NCBI GenBank assembly: GCA_020002185.1
Contig: CM034533.1
Location: forward strand, 53,215,568 to 53,279,567
Origin: Paraescarpia echinospica
Lineage: Eukaryota > Annelida > Polychaeta > Sabellida > Siboglinidae
Direction: 5' to 3'
Length of the DNA: 64,000 nt
This document shows positions 11,261-24,183 of the stretch, one piece after another. The notes under the pieces are model-generated. The model was not told the origin of the DNA. It did no database searches and saw nothing but the letters and a program-made list of their open reading frames with translations. Within the stretch, counting starts at the first letter, position 1. Every line of letters starts with the position of its first letter. The position numbers and the translations under genes were made by a program.

Positions 11261-11714
11261 ACTTGTCTCAATGCCCTGCCGGGCGGATCTCTTTGACAAC
11301 GCGTTTACTTGTACAACGATATCATTGGACTGGCCTAATCTACGTAGCATAAATATGCAGTATGCATTCTTTGCCGTCTCCATTTACACTGTGTGAGGAC
11401 CGCTTATTTCCAGTGTTGCTTCGGTTCATGTTCTTGCAAGTTAAGTTGGGCCTGAATAACTGTTCTGTGTAATAGACCGGTAGTTTGACACATATGAGTT
11501 AACATTTAGTAAGACAATTACGTGGTAGTTTCTAAAAATGTGTCAGCTGTGCCTTATATTATCGAAAACCAGATTACTTGCAAACCTGGCGCTTCAGAAA
11601 CAAAACTGGCCAATTATTTTGTAAAAGCGATCTGGTTTTCTTGTGATACGCACATCTGACATATCCACATTTGAAAATATAATTCTTGTGTTGTTAATGA
11701 ACCCCATGTTAGGT

Positions 11715-12030
11715 AGGCTGTCTGTCTGTTTGTCTGTGTGGCTGGCTGGCTGGCTGGCTGACTGACTGACTGGTTGGCTGTCTGTCTGTCTGTCTGGCTC
11801 ACTGTCTGGTTGGCTGGCTTGCTGGCTGGCTGAATGGCTGGTTGGCTGGCTGTCTGTCTAGCTGGCTGGCTGAATGGCTGGCTGGCTATCTGGCTAGCTG
11901 TCGGTCTGTCTAGCTGGATGGGTGGCTGGCCGGTTGGTTGGCTCTCTATCTAGCTGGCTGTCTGTCTGTCTGTCTAGTTGGCTGGTTGGCTGGCTGGTTG
12001 TCTGGCTGGATGTCTGTCTAGCTGGCTGGC

Positions 12031-12072
<42 letters not shown>

Positions 12073-12074
12073 GC

Positions 12075-12163
<89 letters not shown>

Positions 12164-12184
12164 GGCTGGCTGGCTGGCTGGCTA
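11715..12184. repeat. (CTGG)n/(CTGT)n tetranucleotide array
   Basis: Mixed CTGG and CTGT units, with a pure (CTGT)n run of about 140 bp near 12020-12160. Likely within the 4.4-kb intron of gene 1. Confidence 0.95.
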
Positions 12185-13245
12185 GACCGAATGTGTTGAT
12201 ACAGCGCAGTCTGTTGCGTTACAACACATGCCGATTATTGCTGTGTTGTCGACTGCGGCACATCAGAGTCATCTGCGGAGTTCATGTTCCTTTGGTAATG
12301 ATACCATTGCACTGCACAGCTATCTTTATTCGGTGCCTGAGGCTACTATAGTGGATATATAACATGGGTGTCAAACCAGCTCCAAATTGCTGAAACGAAC
12401 ACCGACATGACTAAGGTTAAAACATTTCCGCTGATTTTTGCGTTGATGGTCGGTCATGCTATACATTTTGCAAGATTGTAGAAAATCGTGATCATAGGCA
12501 TTTGTGGAACTTCATGCCGCCCACTGGCACGACGTTACTGGCGTGCTGAGCAAGTTTGTTCAAACTCGCATTCTTCCAGTTGTTCAATCAGGTTGCAAAC
12601 GTAAACACGTCCATGACTGGCAGTCTGTAGAGTAGTAACACGCGTGCCGGTGTTTTGTGATTGCAAAGAGCAGCATCCGTACACATAAAAATACGCATCA
12701 TATCATACCAATACTCACCATCTTTCTGACATTTCAAATGTGTCAGCCTCTGTAGCTGAATACAGTTACTTCTTGGCAAATATAATAACTTAAACCCAGC
12801 TAAGATGCCAATTTGTAGACGTTGCATACACGGCTACAAATGTAACTTTGGTCAGATCCCATACAGCTGATTGTGTCTGCAGCCAATAGGTGTTGCACGA
12901 TTAACCAGACAATATTGCAATCCACACCAAAACCCCAGATGGCAACTGGGCAGGGAAGCTGAACGGGAATCAAACGTTGTTGTATCGATATGTAACCCAC
13001 CTTTAGCAGATATGTCTCAATTTGTTTAAACGTATTCACGCTGCCAGGACTCCCCAGTCCGCGGATAATTAAATCCACCTGCATGAATTTAAAGTGCGAG
13101 AAATGTGTAAGAAACCGGATGATGTGGGCAGGCCACTTGATGAGAATGGATGCGAGAGGACTGAGGCATAGATCAACGCCCAGGAAACTGAGAAGACCAC
13201 AGTTGAGATAAGAGGACTGCGTAACGAGGACTTTTACAACGACGG
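12185..13245. other. Intron of gene 1, no exon seen
   Basis: Ordinary AT-moderate intron sequence without a convincing coding segment. Confidence 0.45.
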
Positions 13246-13248
13246 AAG

Positions 13249-13530
13249 AGATGGAGAGAGAGGGAGAGAAAGGGAGAGAGAGGGAGAGAGAGGGAGAGAG
13301 AGGGAGAGAGAGGGAGAGAGAGGGAGAGAGAGGGAGAGAGAGAGAGAGAGAGAGGAGGAGAGAGAGAGAGGGAGGGAGGGTGGGGGAGACAAAAAGAGAG
13401 AGGGGGAGGGAAGGAGCTACGGGGGGAGGGAGGGAGGGAGGGAGGGAGAAAGAGAGAGGGGGAGGGAAGGAGCTATGGGGGAGGAGGGAGGAAGGGAGGG
13501 ATAGAGAGAGAGAGAGGGAGGGGGGAACAA
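13249..13530. repeat. Purine-rich (GGGAGAGA)n array
   Basis: Almost pure G/A on the + strand for about 280 bp, with units GGGAGAGA, GAGA and GGGA. A sequence of this kind can form triplexes (general knowledge). The Ser/Leu-rich ORF on the reverse strand is a by-product. Confidence 0.95.
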
Positions 13531-13534
13531 CATA

Positions 13535-14410
13535 CAAAGCAGTGCTGCAGGACAGCACATAAAACCTGCTCATACACAAAGCAACCGGGATAAAAACACA
13601 TTTTAAAGGCCAGATTGGTTGCGACCTCGTCACCGATTGACGACTAGCGCAGGACGCCTAATAAAGGACACGACCCTCTTCGCCGGTGGCTCACGAGAAC
13701 TTGGTTCCCGCAGTGCAGCAGTTATGGAAACAACCAGTCTGGGACGTTGTCTTATCAAAGTGCACATTCCGTCGCCTTGAGCAGCGGGTAGGGGGCTGAT
13801 TAGCTTAGTTTGACCAGGAACGTGCACGCTTGCAGATAGACCTGGAACTTTATCGCGGGTCTCCGAGTTGGGCCAGTACAGGAGCGCGCTACAACGGGCG
13901 GTAGCATCTCACTCCGCCGGACCAGTGCGGCCGACCAGACGTCGTTTCTCGCTGGGATTTGCGCAGGTCGCCTGACTGACCGAGGGTGCGTCAGAGAGGG
14001 GCATATTTGCGGACATTCACATCACCTTCGGATTCTTCTCTCGTTCGCTTTCACACACGTCGCGTGACTTGTCTTCGGTTGGGTTTGCTCGTATATGTTT
14101 ATTCCACTCGCGTGATTTGTTCACACTCGCGTGAGCTTTTCCTACACCACGTATTCCGTTGCAACAGTAGGCGTGCGTACTTGGTTGAGTTATGGAAATG
14201 TGTATATATAGCGTGTATTTATTTATTGAAGCCACCCCGTTGGTTGGTGTTGATGGGATGCTACTTCTTTGGACAGGTTGATATTAACAGGTCACCTTAC
14301 TTTGAGCGATGTTGAAACGAGTCCCTATATTGAGCGATGTTGACGGGAAGTCTGACGTTGTGCGACGTTGACGTGGTTCTCATGAAACGTGTTCTCATGA
14401 AACGTGTTCT
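13535..14410. other. Intron of gene 1 before the 96-bp exon
   Basis: Moderate GC, no exon recognised. Close to the acceptor are short duplications: TTGAGCGATGTTGA twice near 14315-14343 and TTCTCATGAAACGTG twice at 14381-14407. Confidence 0.45.
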
Positions 14411-14417
14411 CTTGCAG

Positions 14418-14513
14418 ACTCCGTCGTGCTGCAGCGACGCCGTAAGCTGCGACTGATCCGTCCCGGACAATCACTCAGTTCGTTCGGCAGCTTCTCCAGT
14501 TTCCAGTATGACA
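14418..14513 (+). CDS. Gene 1 small exon, 96 bp
   Basis: Bounded by acceptor GTTCTCTTGCAG (ending 14417) and donor GTGAGT (14514). Phase 1 on both sides. The product is a basic block with QRRRKLRLIRPG followed by a Ser/Phe-rich run (SSFGSFSSFQYD). In frame with exons before and after. No named domain. The basic stretch could bind nucleic acid, lipid or a partner protein, but nothing here shows which. Confidence 0.75.
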
Positions 14514-15189
14514 GTGAGTTCACTTTTCTTTTCTCTTGTATTAAAAGGAGGCAGTCTGTTCCTAGTATTTAATTTATTAATTAATATAATGTTCTTCAGA
14601 TTAAGATAGCTATGTAGAAGGTACACTGCCCGCTAAATTGTATGTAGTAAACTCTTAACAACGTTCGCAATTTGGAAACGGGCTGTGGTCAATTGCAGTT
14701 CCTTACAATGTCCTATTTTCCGCACATTCAACACAGCAGACGTCCTGTTACAAATTACTACGCTGGCTAATTTCGAGTAGCGGAAGAGACTGCTATTTAA
14801 GCTATTTTCACACAAGAACATTTTGTGTTGTGTAACTTACATCGGTCCAACTTCTATCGGTTCTACTTGCAACGGGTTGTCTGTGTAAAGACATTTAAGA
14901 GCTCTGTAGACAGAACATTTCACGGATACAACTAGCAATAGAGCATCTTGTCTCCTGCACGTGCACAGGTACACGTTGTCTTTACACGTGCAGCTATATG
15001 TAGCGATGCGATGAACTGTTACAAGTTAAGTCGTTGTAAGTTGTACGGTACGAATGCCTGTGTATGTTGAACGGTAAGTCAGGCGTCGGTGGCAGTGGCT
15101 GTGGCTGTGTGATGCTGTGGAAGTGACGTGGAGCATTTAGCAAAGGGAGCAGCAGAAAGTTGTGCAACATTTATGTGTCTTGTCACCAG

Positions 15190-15302
15190 ATTTTGTGTAT
15201 GTGTGTGCGTGAGTGTGTGTGTGCGTGTGCGCGCGCGCGTGTGTGTGTGTTTGTGTGTGTGTGTGTTTGTTTGCATGCTTGCTTACGAGCGTGCGTGCGT
15301 GC

Positions 15303-15363
<61 letters not shown>

Positions 15364-15590
15364 TGTGTGTGTGTGTGACTGTGAGTGTGTGTGTGTGTGT
15401 GTGTGTGTTTGTTTGCATGTTTGCTTGCTTGTGTGCGTGATTGCGTGCGTGGGTGGTGGATGGGTGTGGTGAGTGTGTGTATGTGTGGGTGCGCGCGCGT
15501 GCGTGGGTGCGTGTGCAAGCGTGCGTTTGTATAGTGCATTTGCGTGCGTGCATACGAATGTTTGTGTGTGTGCGTGCGTGTAGAATATTC
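15190..15590. repeat. GT/GC-rich complex microsatellite
   Basis: Interleaved (GT)n, (GCGT)n and TTGTTTGCATG-type units in the intron just before the giant exon. Produces repetitive Cys/Val and His/Thr chance ORFs on both strands. Confidence 0.95.
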
Positions 15591-15880
15591 GTTTTATCTA
15601 ATGCTAGGACACGTTACTGGTCACACCTTTATTTTAAATAACAGTGCATATTAATGCATTTTTAGTGCATTTAGATTTCGGCTATATTATGTTGATCAAC
15701 GTTTCCCCGTTATTGGAAACACGCTATTGTAATAGCATGATCAGTCATACTATCGATACTCAGTTTGCAGTGTTGACGACGCTATTTACACAACTTTAAA
15801 TGCAGAAACGTGATCATAAATTTGCACTAGATACATCAGTAACACAACATGCTAAAGCGTGCCCGTCTTGTGTGTTCCAG

Positions 15881-18800
15881 ACAACGTGAGCCGTACGTTC
15901 AGCGAACGCCCACGCCGACCGTCCACTGCCGACAGCCTACTGTCCGAGGGCTCCGGTCACTGGCCCCCGGCCTGCTCGCCTCGACACACCCGACGCGTGT
16001 TCGACTTCGAGCTGCAGAATCTGCCCTCGTCGCCCCAGTCCGGGCGACGCTACTTGAGCTCCGGCGACCCGGACGTGTCCTTCGAGTGTATCCAGGAGCC
16101 GAGCGAGCGGACCATCGGCGGCCGACGACGCTACAACAGCGACGCCGTTTTCGACGACGTTAGAGCGCGCGCACCGATAGCGTCGACACCGGAAGTGAAC
16201 ACGGTGGACTTCAGTCCGACTCCGCCGGGCCGAGAATCGCCGTCGACGGAAGTGACGCCAGCGCGGGTGAGAACGGTTCGCTCTAAACCGCCGCCAGCGC
16301 CGCCTACGCGCAGCTCGAGTCTCGTTTCTTCGCCGTTGTCAACGGCAACGGAGTGCACAGCGTCTACCCAGCGGTCACCGCGTCAGTCTGCGTCACCGCA
16401 GCAGTCTGCGTCACGGCGGCAGTCTGCGTCACCACAGCAGTCTGTCTCACCGCGGCAGTCTGTGTCACCGTTGCAGTCAGCGTTACCGCGGCAGTCCGCG
16501 TCACCGCGACAGTCTGCATCACCGCCGCAGTCAGCGTCACCGCGGCAGTCCGCATCTCCTTCCCCGCGCAGGGTAACCAACGGGGTCATTCCGTCGACAC
16601 CGGAAGGGATCGTCAATCCGGCCTTCCATCCGTCCGTGTCGCTCGAGAAGCAGGTGTCGGAGTTCTTCGCGCCGTCCGCAATGGAGCCGGAAGGAGACGA
16701 CAACGACGACATCTGGAGGTTGATGGGCTTCAAGCTGAGTGAGCTGTGTCGTGTCATACTGAAGGAGCCAGATGAGCCGCAGGAGGAGCCGACGGAGGAG
16801 CGAGAGGTAAAGCCACTGTCGAAGACTGTTGGGGATGAGCCAATCCGGGAGCGCCAGAGTCAGAGAGTAAGTGCATTTTCTCGCCCAATTCCGCCTACTA
16901 ACATGGGAGAAAGCGTGACGTGTGTACAAGGGGGGTTGACAAGTGTGGCTGACGACACGGGTGTCGCTGCTTCACATGCAGAGGAACTAATTAACCGAGT
17001 GAAACACGATGGGGCGGTCGCCTTCGGGTGGCGGCCGGAAACAACGTCACAACGTGACGTCAGCGACGTTTCCGTTGAGCCCGGATGTCGTGCGGCGGGT
17101 TATGGCGGAACAACAGTTGATGGCGTGACACGGGACAAGACCGAACATGCGGTCGATGGCCAGTGCCAGCGTAAACCCGTTGCATTTGTGTCCCCTTTCA
17201 CCGCCGATTCCCCCCATGATCGTGAAACGCACGATCCCGACGACCTACTGAGAGGTGTACCGAAACACGTGGTCCCGGGTAGGCTGACCGATGACGTGTC
17301 AGATTACGACATCATAAATAATAAGGCAGGTGGGGATTTAGTTTGTCCTTTTGTTTGGCAGAATGGTGCGGTCGGAAGAACACCACGTGATGTAGGCGCT
17401 GCGTTCGTCCCAAGCAGTCACATCAACGACAGGGGCATCGAATCTAGAGCAGTCAGTGTCGGGGGCAATGTCAGCAGCACCGAGGGTGACCAGACTCTTC
17501 TAAATCACTCCGATTCGGTCCGTATTGACAACACCGACTCCCGTTTAAAGAACACCAAGGATATACCCCTCATCGACACACAGCAGAGTGGTCCTAATGA
17601 AACAGGAGTAGTTTCCTCCCGCAGTGGGAAGAAACAAAAGAGTACCAAGTCACGCGAGGGAAAAGAAAAGAAAAAAGGAAAGAAGCACAAAAAAGGAAAA
17701 AAGGAGTCGCCGTCTGACAGTGGATCCCTGAGAGCATCGGAGCAGAAGAAACTGCCAGGAGAAATCGCTGCAATTTCGGATATTCCAACCGAACGTACAC
17801 CAATTGAATCAACCACCATATACGCAGTCAACGACTCACGTGACGTCATATATACGGAAGGCACTATTGGAATTCATACCGTTGCCCACAACGGCGGGCG
17901 TGATTTGCCAAGAGGTTATAAGCAAGAGAACGGTACTGTGGAGAACCAGGCGATAGGTTCTGGATTAATTCCTTCTTCACAGGTGGAGAAGATATTGCAA
18001 CATGAGAAGGAGGTAGACAAGTACGTGCGAGAGATGGAAACGCAGCATCATCTCACCTACGGTGGCGCCACCGCTGCTACTAGTAAAGTCAGTATGTCTG
18101 ACGTCATCATCACAGACGGTTCTGACGTCAAGACGAGTGGCGACTCTCCGAACGACAACAATAGTATCCGCAGCGATGGCAGCGGCAATATCGCTACCGC
18201 TGAAACTACCACAACCGCTGACGTCACACCCCCTGGGTCAGGTGACACCCTGCCGGAGTCGTACGTCGAACCAGTGCGTCGACCGGCGCGCACAAAGCGG
18301 GGCAAGCTCCGGCAGATCGTCGAGTTGAACCGCGGCCGCGAGGAGCACCAAGTCGTCGAGATCCAGGTAGTGCCGGCTAGCTGTGGCCGCACCGATATAC
18401 AGGCCCTCATAGAGTCGACGGAGGCCATCAACGTGGAAGCCCTCGTCGACGAGAGTCTCGGGCAGCGTTTCGGTAACATGACCTTCTCTTGCCCCGATCA
18501 TCGCCCGTGTGTGGTAGACCGCGACGCGGACTCCCCCGGCGAACGGGAGAACGCTGACGCCGACGTTCCGGTGAAGAGGCGAAAGCGAGAAGAGGCGAAG
18601 AACGAGAGTGACAATGCAGAAAGACAAGGAAGCAGCTCTTCCGTTACAAACAGTTATGAGGGAGATTCCACCCAACAGGAACCCCTTCCCGATCAAAGGG
18701 ACATCAACGAAATGTCAGGAAATGATGTAGGTCCAGACATTACGCCGGATAGCAGTGACCAATTGGAACTAGCGCGTGCTAGTAACGAAGGCGAAACGTA

Positions 18801-20923
18801 CGTACACCAACACCAAGTTCAGCCGCCTTCGGATAACAACGAAGTGGCTCGTGTGGTTGGGTCACCAGTTTGTGTGGACACCGAGGCGAGGCGGGCCTCG
18901 GAGACACTCAGTGACGATATTTTATTCGACGAAGGTTTTCGCGTGGACGACGCGCGAGAATTCGAAATAGACGCAGTGTCGGACGAGATTTCGCTGGCTA
19001 GCTTCAACACCGTCATCGCCGTAGAGGCGACGGTCACTGACACGGAGCCGAGGGAGATCGACTCGGGCGTGGTGACGGTTGACGAACTCATGCAGGCTAC
19101 TGAACATCTCCAGAGCCGAGAGGCAATGGCCGAAGTTATATCAGTAGTCGAAGACAATATGACAACTTCTTCGGTTGCCACAAATGTCAATACAGCTTCA
19201 ATAGCTTTGGAAAGGACATTTAACGCGGGTACTGTCAGGGAAACGACATACGACAACGTTAAAAGGAATGGTGAACTGTCGACAGACGACGCGAATTCGC
19301 GAGAGGGCGACCATGCCTACACACGCAGTAGTTCGTTGCCACAGAGCGAGCGATCTGAGCGCTGTGAGTACGAAGTGAGGAGTCAGATGGGTGAGAACCC
19401 CCGACTGCCCTCCTCCAAAGACTCCCCGTCGTTGTCCCGGAGCCAGTCCGGACAACAGATCGACAGGTGTGAGAGTTTCGAATGCGAAATAAGAAAACAG
19501 ATGCAACTCTCGGATATGACTTCCGGTGATCCGCCGTTTGATGATGCGAATATGTGCGGGCTGGATGTCGAAGGACGCCGGACTGAGAGCCCTGTCAATT
19601 TGTCACGCGACTCGACCACACCGGAATCGGACAACTCGGCCGAGATACAGTTGAAAATAGTCGAGTCTGACGACGACAGTGACACAACCGCCGTCGCCAC
19701 CTCTCGGGACACTCACGAGAGACTGTACACGCTGGAGAACAGTAGCGACGACTATGACGTCGTTCGTTCACACGGCAACTGCGCAGCGAATGGCACGAAC
19801 CACGAAGTGTCTGATTCCGACTCTGGATCTGATTGTGAGAAAGAAACAGCGACGTTTTACGCCGCTGAGGGTCGCGAGAAGACAGCTCAAGCACCAGTTG
19901 GTGACGTTATAGCATTTAACGAAAACGCAGGGAACTCGAGAACTCGCACGTATTCGGGCGGAAGTGCGACATCTTCACAGACGGATAATGACTCCGAAGC
20001 AATGGTCGTCGAAGCTGACAGCACAGAGCGCAGCAACAACGTTGTCGAGGCTACGAACGTCATCGCCAGAAATGGCGACGATCACAATGACGTCATAATT
20101 GACGAAGAAACTAACATTTCATATAACGTCACAACCGACGAGATTCAAGAACATTCCGCGGATGGCAGGTGTGATGACGTCACATCCATGTCAGATACCG
20201 AGGGCATAACCCGTAGCGCATACGTCTACGAAACAATGTCACCCTTCCATGAAGATGCTACGTGTAACCAGAATGACCAAACATTTCAACGTGTAGCGAT
20301 TCCCCATGGCTGCTCGAATAGGGTAACTCCGATAATTGTGATAACTGAATACTGTGACCCGACTCCAGATAGCGCGTCGTACGACGGTACTTTTTATGTA
20401 GACGACTGTCAGTCTAGAACCTGTGATATAAATGTTGATGAGAACGTTACGTCTGTGGAGGACGTTAGTGAAGGTGATCATTGTACGAACCGGTGTGAAC
20501 CAGACTACATAGACGAAAATAAGAAAGAACCGATAGACAATGACGGGGAGAACCTGCGGGGTACAACCAAAGTACAACCCGGTGCATTGGACGATGACGC
20601 CGACGTGGAACTGTTGACGTCAGACAGCGAGGATATAGTGAGCGAAAATAAGGAAGACAATGCGCCAGCGGACCTGCCGTCGGATGACGTCAGCGAGACT
20701 GGACTTCGGCACTGTCACGTTGGCGGCGCTGCTGTCACGGCCGCGCCAATATCAGAGGGCGCCACAACCGCCAAACGGACGACACCAAATCCACCAGATG
20801 CCACCGCTGCAATGCCGCGCCAACCGGAAGCTGCGTCAGCGATGGTGGACGGGCGCGGACAGGACTTCCTCAGCGATCTGCTGGTCGAGAAGGCGTGTCT
20901 CGAAGGATTTTTCAGTAATATAG
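15881..20923 (+). CDS. Gene 1 giant exon: disordered acidic/Ser-rich region
   Basis: A single open exon of 5043 bp (1681 codons, phase 1 in and out) between acceptor TTGTGTGTTCCAG and donor GTATGT at 20924. From start to end it shows: an Arg/Pro/Ser-rich opening (PRRPSTADSLLSEG); a proline-rich SH3-ligand-like stretch (KPPPAPPTRSSS); ten hexapeptides of type SPRQSA (16369-16560); a Lys-rich cluster (about 17626-17712); KRRKREEAK, an NLS-like block (about 18574); and long Asp/Glu/Ser/Thr-rich tracts. Motifs ERCEYEVRSQMG and RCESFECEIRKQMQ (about 19347-19508) are related internal repeats. Codon-level constraint looks real because the frame stays open for 5 kb in non-repetitive sequence. No catalytic domain and no recognised orthologue. 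Probably a scaffold or linker. Confidence 0.9.
16369..16560 (+). repeat. Coding 18-bp repeat, SPxQSA hexapeptide
   Basis: About ten in-frame hexapeptides (SPRQSA, SPQQSA, SRRQSA, SPQQSV, SPLQSA and similar) inside the giant exon. Each offers a Ser-Pro site for proline-directed kinases (inference). Confidence 0.9.
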
Positions 20924-21425
20924 GTATGTGTCGTTTGGTATCGCGGTGGTCGGGTGCCTCTGCTGTGTAGGCGTAGAACATGTACAGTGTAGTTCTCAAG
21001 CTCACGGTTTGCTTCTTGGTAGCCCCTTACGCACTTGGTGATGGCCCCTTGCGCACTTGGTGATGGACCCTTACGCACTGGTGGAAGAATTAACCGTGTT
21101 ACATGAATGCAGTGAGTAGATAAATACTGGTGGTGGGTGTGTACTGTAAGTGCGGACGCAGGTGGAGTGTTGTCATAATAGATGCTCTGTGTTGTAAATT
21201 AGTTGGTGTGCTAATTATAGGCGTAAACGCAGTACCGCATTCAAGTGATCCCAGGTACTTCGTTACGAAAACCAACACGTACAATTCGCGCGAATGTGAA
21301 TGAATAAGTTTTGCTAAATTGAAACAGAAGTGTTGACATAACTGTAGCTGGGACACGGCGCCTGTAACATAAAGAATATGGACTCGTTGGAATTAGTACC
21401 CGAGGGTGCGATTGGTGTATAAATT

Positions 21426-21565
21426 GTATCTACAATATGTATCCCGGGGTAGGAATTCTAGCTCTACCTCTGTAGAATACGTACTCCGGGGTATTAATCC
21501 TATGTAGAACACGGGGTATAAATTTTCTATAGCATACGTATCTCGGGATTTCAATACCGTGTAGA
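21426..21565. repeat. Degenerate tandem repeat, units of about 35-45 bp
   Basis: Four loose copies of a unit built on GTAGAATACGTACTCCGGGGTA with an AT-rich remainder, directly beside the 3' end of the antisense LINE. Confidence 0.6.
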
Positions 21566-23192
21566 AAATATAGATTTAACAAGATTGCCATCCAGAGAAT
21601 TAACTCTAGATGGCAGGTGGACAAGGAAGCCCTTTGGCTTATCGAGAGTCCAACCCTTTTATCTACATATATCCAGCCCTTCTGAGGTATGTGTCGATTT
21701 TATTTTTAAACATATTCACACTACTAGCACCCACACAATCATCAGATAATCTGTTCCATTCATTCACAGTCCTTTGTGAAAATGAGAACTTTCTCACGTC
21801 TAATCTACACTGCTCCTTTACTAATGTAACTTCATGTCCTCTAGTCTTTCTATCTTTCTTAACTGAAAAAAACATATTTCTATCAATATTTTCATAACCA
21901 TTCAATATTTTAAACACTTCTATCTGATCTCCTCTCAATCTCCTGGTCTCTAGTGTTGTTAAACCACATTCTTTTAGGCGTTTTTCATAACTAAGATCCC
22001 TCAGTTTTGGTATCATTTTAGTCGCTCTCCTCTGTACTCTTTCTAGCATATCTATGTCCTTCTTGCGGTATGGCCTCCACGCTTGTATACAATATTCTAA
22101 ATGAGGCCTAACTATTGTTTTGTACAGCGGTATTATTAGTTCTTTTTCTTTATATGCTATATTTCGCCTAATCAATCCAAGGATTTGATTTCCCTTTGAA
22201 GCTGCAATTCCACACTGCTCTGAAACCTTCATGTCAGCACTAATTGTCAGCCCTAAGTCTTTTTCTTTTACAGTAGTACTTAGTACAGTTCCCCCCGTTG
22301 TATATTCTACATATTCGTTCCCATGTCCTGTGTGAAGGCATTTACATTTCCCAAAATTGAACAACATTTGCCACTTTTCAGACCATTTGATCAACCTGTC
22401 AAGATCATCTTGTAAATGCTGTCTATCTCCATCACTTTTAATCCTTCTAAACACTTTTGTATCATCTGCAAATTTCAACACCTTGCTAGTTATATCATCG
22501 TCCAAATCGTTTATATATATTAAGAATAATATAGGTCCCAGTACTGATCCCTGTGGAACCCCACTCAAAATTGATTTCCAGTTTGAAGCCTCCCCATCAA
22601 CAACTACCCGTTGTCTTCTGTCAATCAGCCATTTTTCTATCCAGTTAATTATACCATTTCCTATGCCATGGGCTTTTAGTTTAAGCAGTAATCTCTGATG
22701 TGGCACTTTGTCGAAAGCTTTTTGAAAATCTAAGTAGATGATATCTACTGGTGATCCATCATCTACCCACTTAGTGATATCTTCCAAAAAACATAACATA
22801 TTTGTTAAGCATGACCTCGCTTTTAGAAACCCATGTTGAGATGGGTTTATCAAGTTATGTTTAACAAGAAAATCCACCATGTGATCTTTAATTAGTCTTT
22901 CTAATAATTTACAAATCACTGATGTTAAACTCACTGGTCTATAGTTCTCTGACTTGTTTCTCGAACCTTTTTTAAATAACGGCATAATGTTTGCTTCTTT
23001 CCATTCTAAAGGAACCACTCCCTCTTCTAATGACAAGTTGAAAACAATTGTTCTACAATTTCCACTAGTAGTTTGGGTGGAATACCATCCACTCCAGGTG
23101 ATTTATTTTCCTTCATAGCCCTAATTTTTTTAGCTACCATTTCTGGGGTTACAATTAACTGTCTTAAATAGTCTGATTCTGCCCCCTTGAAC
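21566..23192 (-). mobile_element. LINE family A copy 2, 5'-truncated, antisense in gene 1 intron
   Basis: Homologous to copy 1 from its position about 1321 to its end. The 3' hairpin and the start of the CTTGTTAAAT tail lie at the left edge. RT motifs A (YLDFQKAFDKV), B (GVPQGSVLGP) and C (FADDTKVF) are all present in one ORF of 457 codons (21663-23036). Upstream a deletion of about 20 bp near 23045 breaks the frame, and the whole endonuclease is missing. I found no clear target-site duplication. Confidence 0.92.
21663..23036 (-). pseudogene. Reverse transcriptase fragment of LINE copy 2
   Basis: Codes the palm, thumb and C-terminal part of a CR1-like reverse transcriptase with all catalytic aspartates, ending SSVNMFKNKIDTYLRRAGYM. 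It begins within the RT fingers and lacks endonuclease and promoter, so it cannot move on its own. It serves as the reference for what copy 1 has lost. Confidence 0.85.
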
Positions 23193-23600
23193 TACGGGAA
23201 ATACACGTATTCTATGAAGTCCATGTTCTATACAACACCGGCGGCGTTGGAGTTGTGAATGTTATCGCGACACAGGAAACCTTCGTCCGCGACTGACAGC
23301 ACTATGGCGTAAACAGCCGTAAAGGATCTACATACGGCGTGTTCGTGCACTGGTCTAATGGGTTTCATATTTCCGCTGTTTGGTAATAAACTGCCGCTGA
23401 CTCACACGTCGAACAACGACGACTTTGTTTCTTGCACTGCAGTCTTCTGTTGCCGACGGCGCCTTGCCGGAGGTCACGTCTCTGTTTGTCTTCAACATAT
23501 TCGCATGTCGCGGTGACGAGGCTCGTGTATCTGTGGAACTGGACTGCGTCTCTGTTTACGTATCCTGAGTCAGTGTGGCTCCTCTTTATATTGTAATACA
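23193..23600 (+). other. Coding-like fragments of unknown status
   Basis: Right next to the LINE truncation point. An open stretch reads VHVLYNTGGVGVVNVIATQ before a stop at about 23297. After an acceptor-like TTGCACTGCAG (about 23446) another reads SVADGALPEVTSLFVF and runs 42 codons to a stop. GC is higher than in surrounding intron. Neither fits the phase of the gene 1 exons directly. They may be relics of an exon damaged by the LINE, or chance. Confidence 0.2.
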
Positions 23601-23639
23601 GACATACAATTGAGTGAACGCTCCATCGGACAGTTTCGT

Positions 23640-23891
23640 CTGTCTGTGTGTCCGTGTGTGTCCGTGTGTGTCCGTGTGTGTCCGTGTGTGTCCGTGTGTG
23701 TCCGTGTGTGTCCGTGTGTGTCCGTGTGTGTCCGTGTGTGTCCGTGTGTGTCCGTGTGTGTCCGTGTGTGTCCGTGTGTGTACGCGCGCGCGTGCGTGTG
23801 TGCGTGTGTGCGTGCGTGTTTGTATGAGTGCGTGCGTGTTTGTATGAGTGCGTGCGTGTTTGTGTGTCTATGTGTGTGTGTGTGTGCGCGC

Positions 23892-23922
<31 letters not shown>

Positions 23923-23935
23923 TGTGTGTGTTTGT
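23640..23935. repeat. 10-bp minisatellite (GTGTGTCCGT)n then GT/GC repeats
   Basis: About fourteen near-perfect decamers at 23640-23785, then GCGT, TTGTATGAGTGCGTGCGTG and (GT)n, with a (CG)n run near 23887. Confidence 0.95.
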
Positions 23936-24115
23936 GTGGATGGACGGACGAATTACTTGCGAATTTCCCGATAACATAAAGCACTGGTGACGTTGATAAA
24001 TTTTGTATGTCCTTGTAAACCTTTATCCTCGTGCATTGTGCTTTTAAGATAGCTACCATTCACTGGATAGTTCAGACACATGTGTGTCTGTGCGAACAAT
24101 ATGTGAGCACTACCA

Positions 24116-24183
24116 ACAGTTTGTAAGTGTGTAAAGCGCTTTGAGTAGGCCCAATGACTGGATACTGCGCTATATAAGACCTC
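24116..24183 (+). mobile_element. SINE 3' tail fragment (family S)
   Basis: Contains GTAAAGCGCTTTGAG, then ACTGGATACTGCGCTATATAAG, the tail shared with SINE copies at 55.5, 56.4 and 59.1 kb. Head and body are absent. Confidence 0.6.

Noticed and set aside
13251..13562. Glu/Arg-rich ORF and its Ser/Leu-rich counterpart on the other strand
   Set aside because: Simple purine/pyrimidine repeat; no splice or start context.
15079..15641. Cys/Val-rich and His/Thr-rich ORFs over GT/GC repeats (also at 23.6, 30.2, 39.7 and 44.5 kb)
   Set aside because: Translations of (GTGC)n-type microsatellites.
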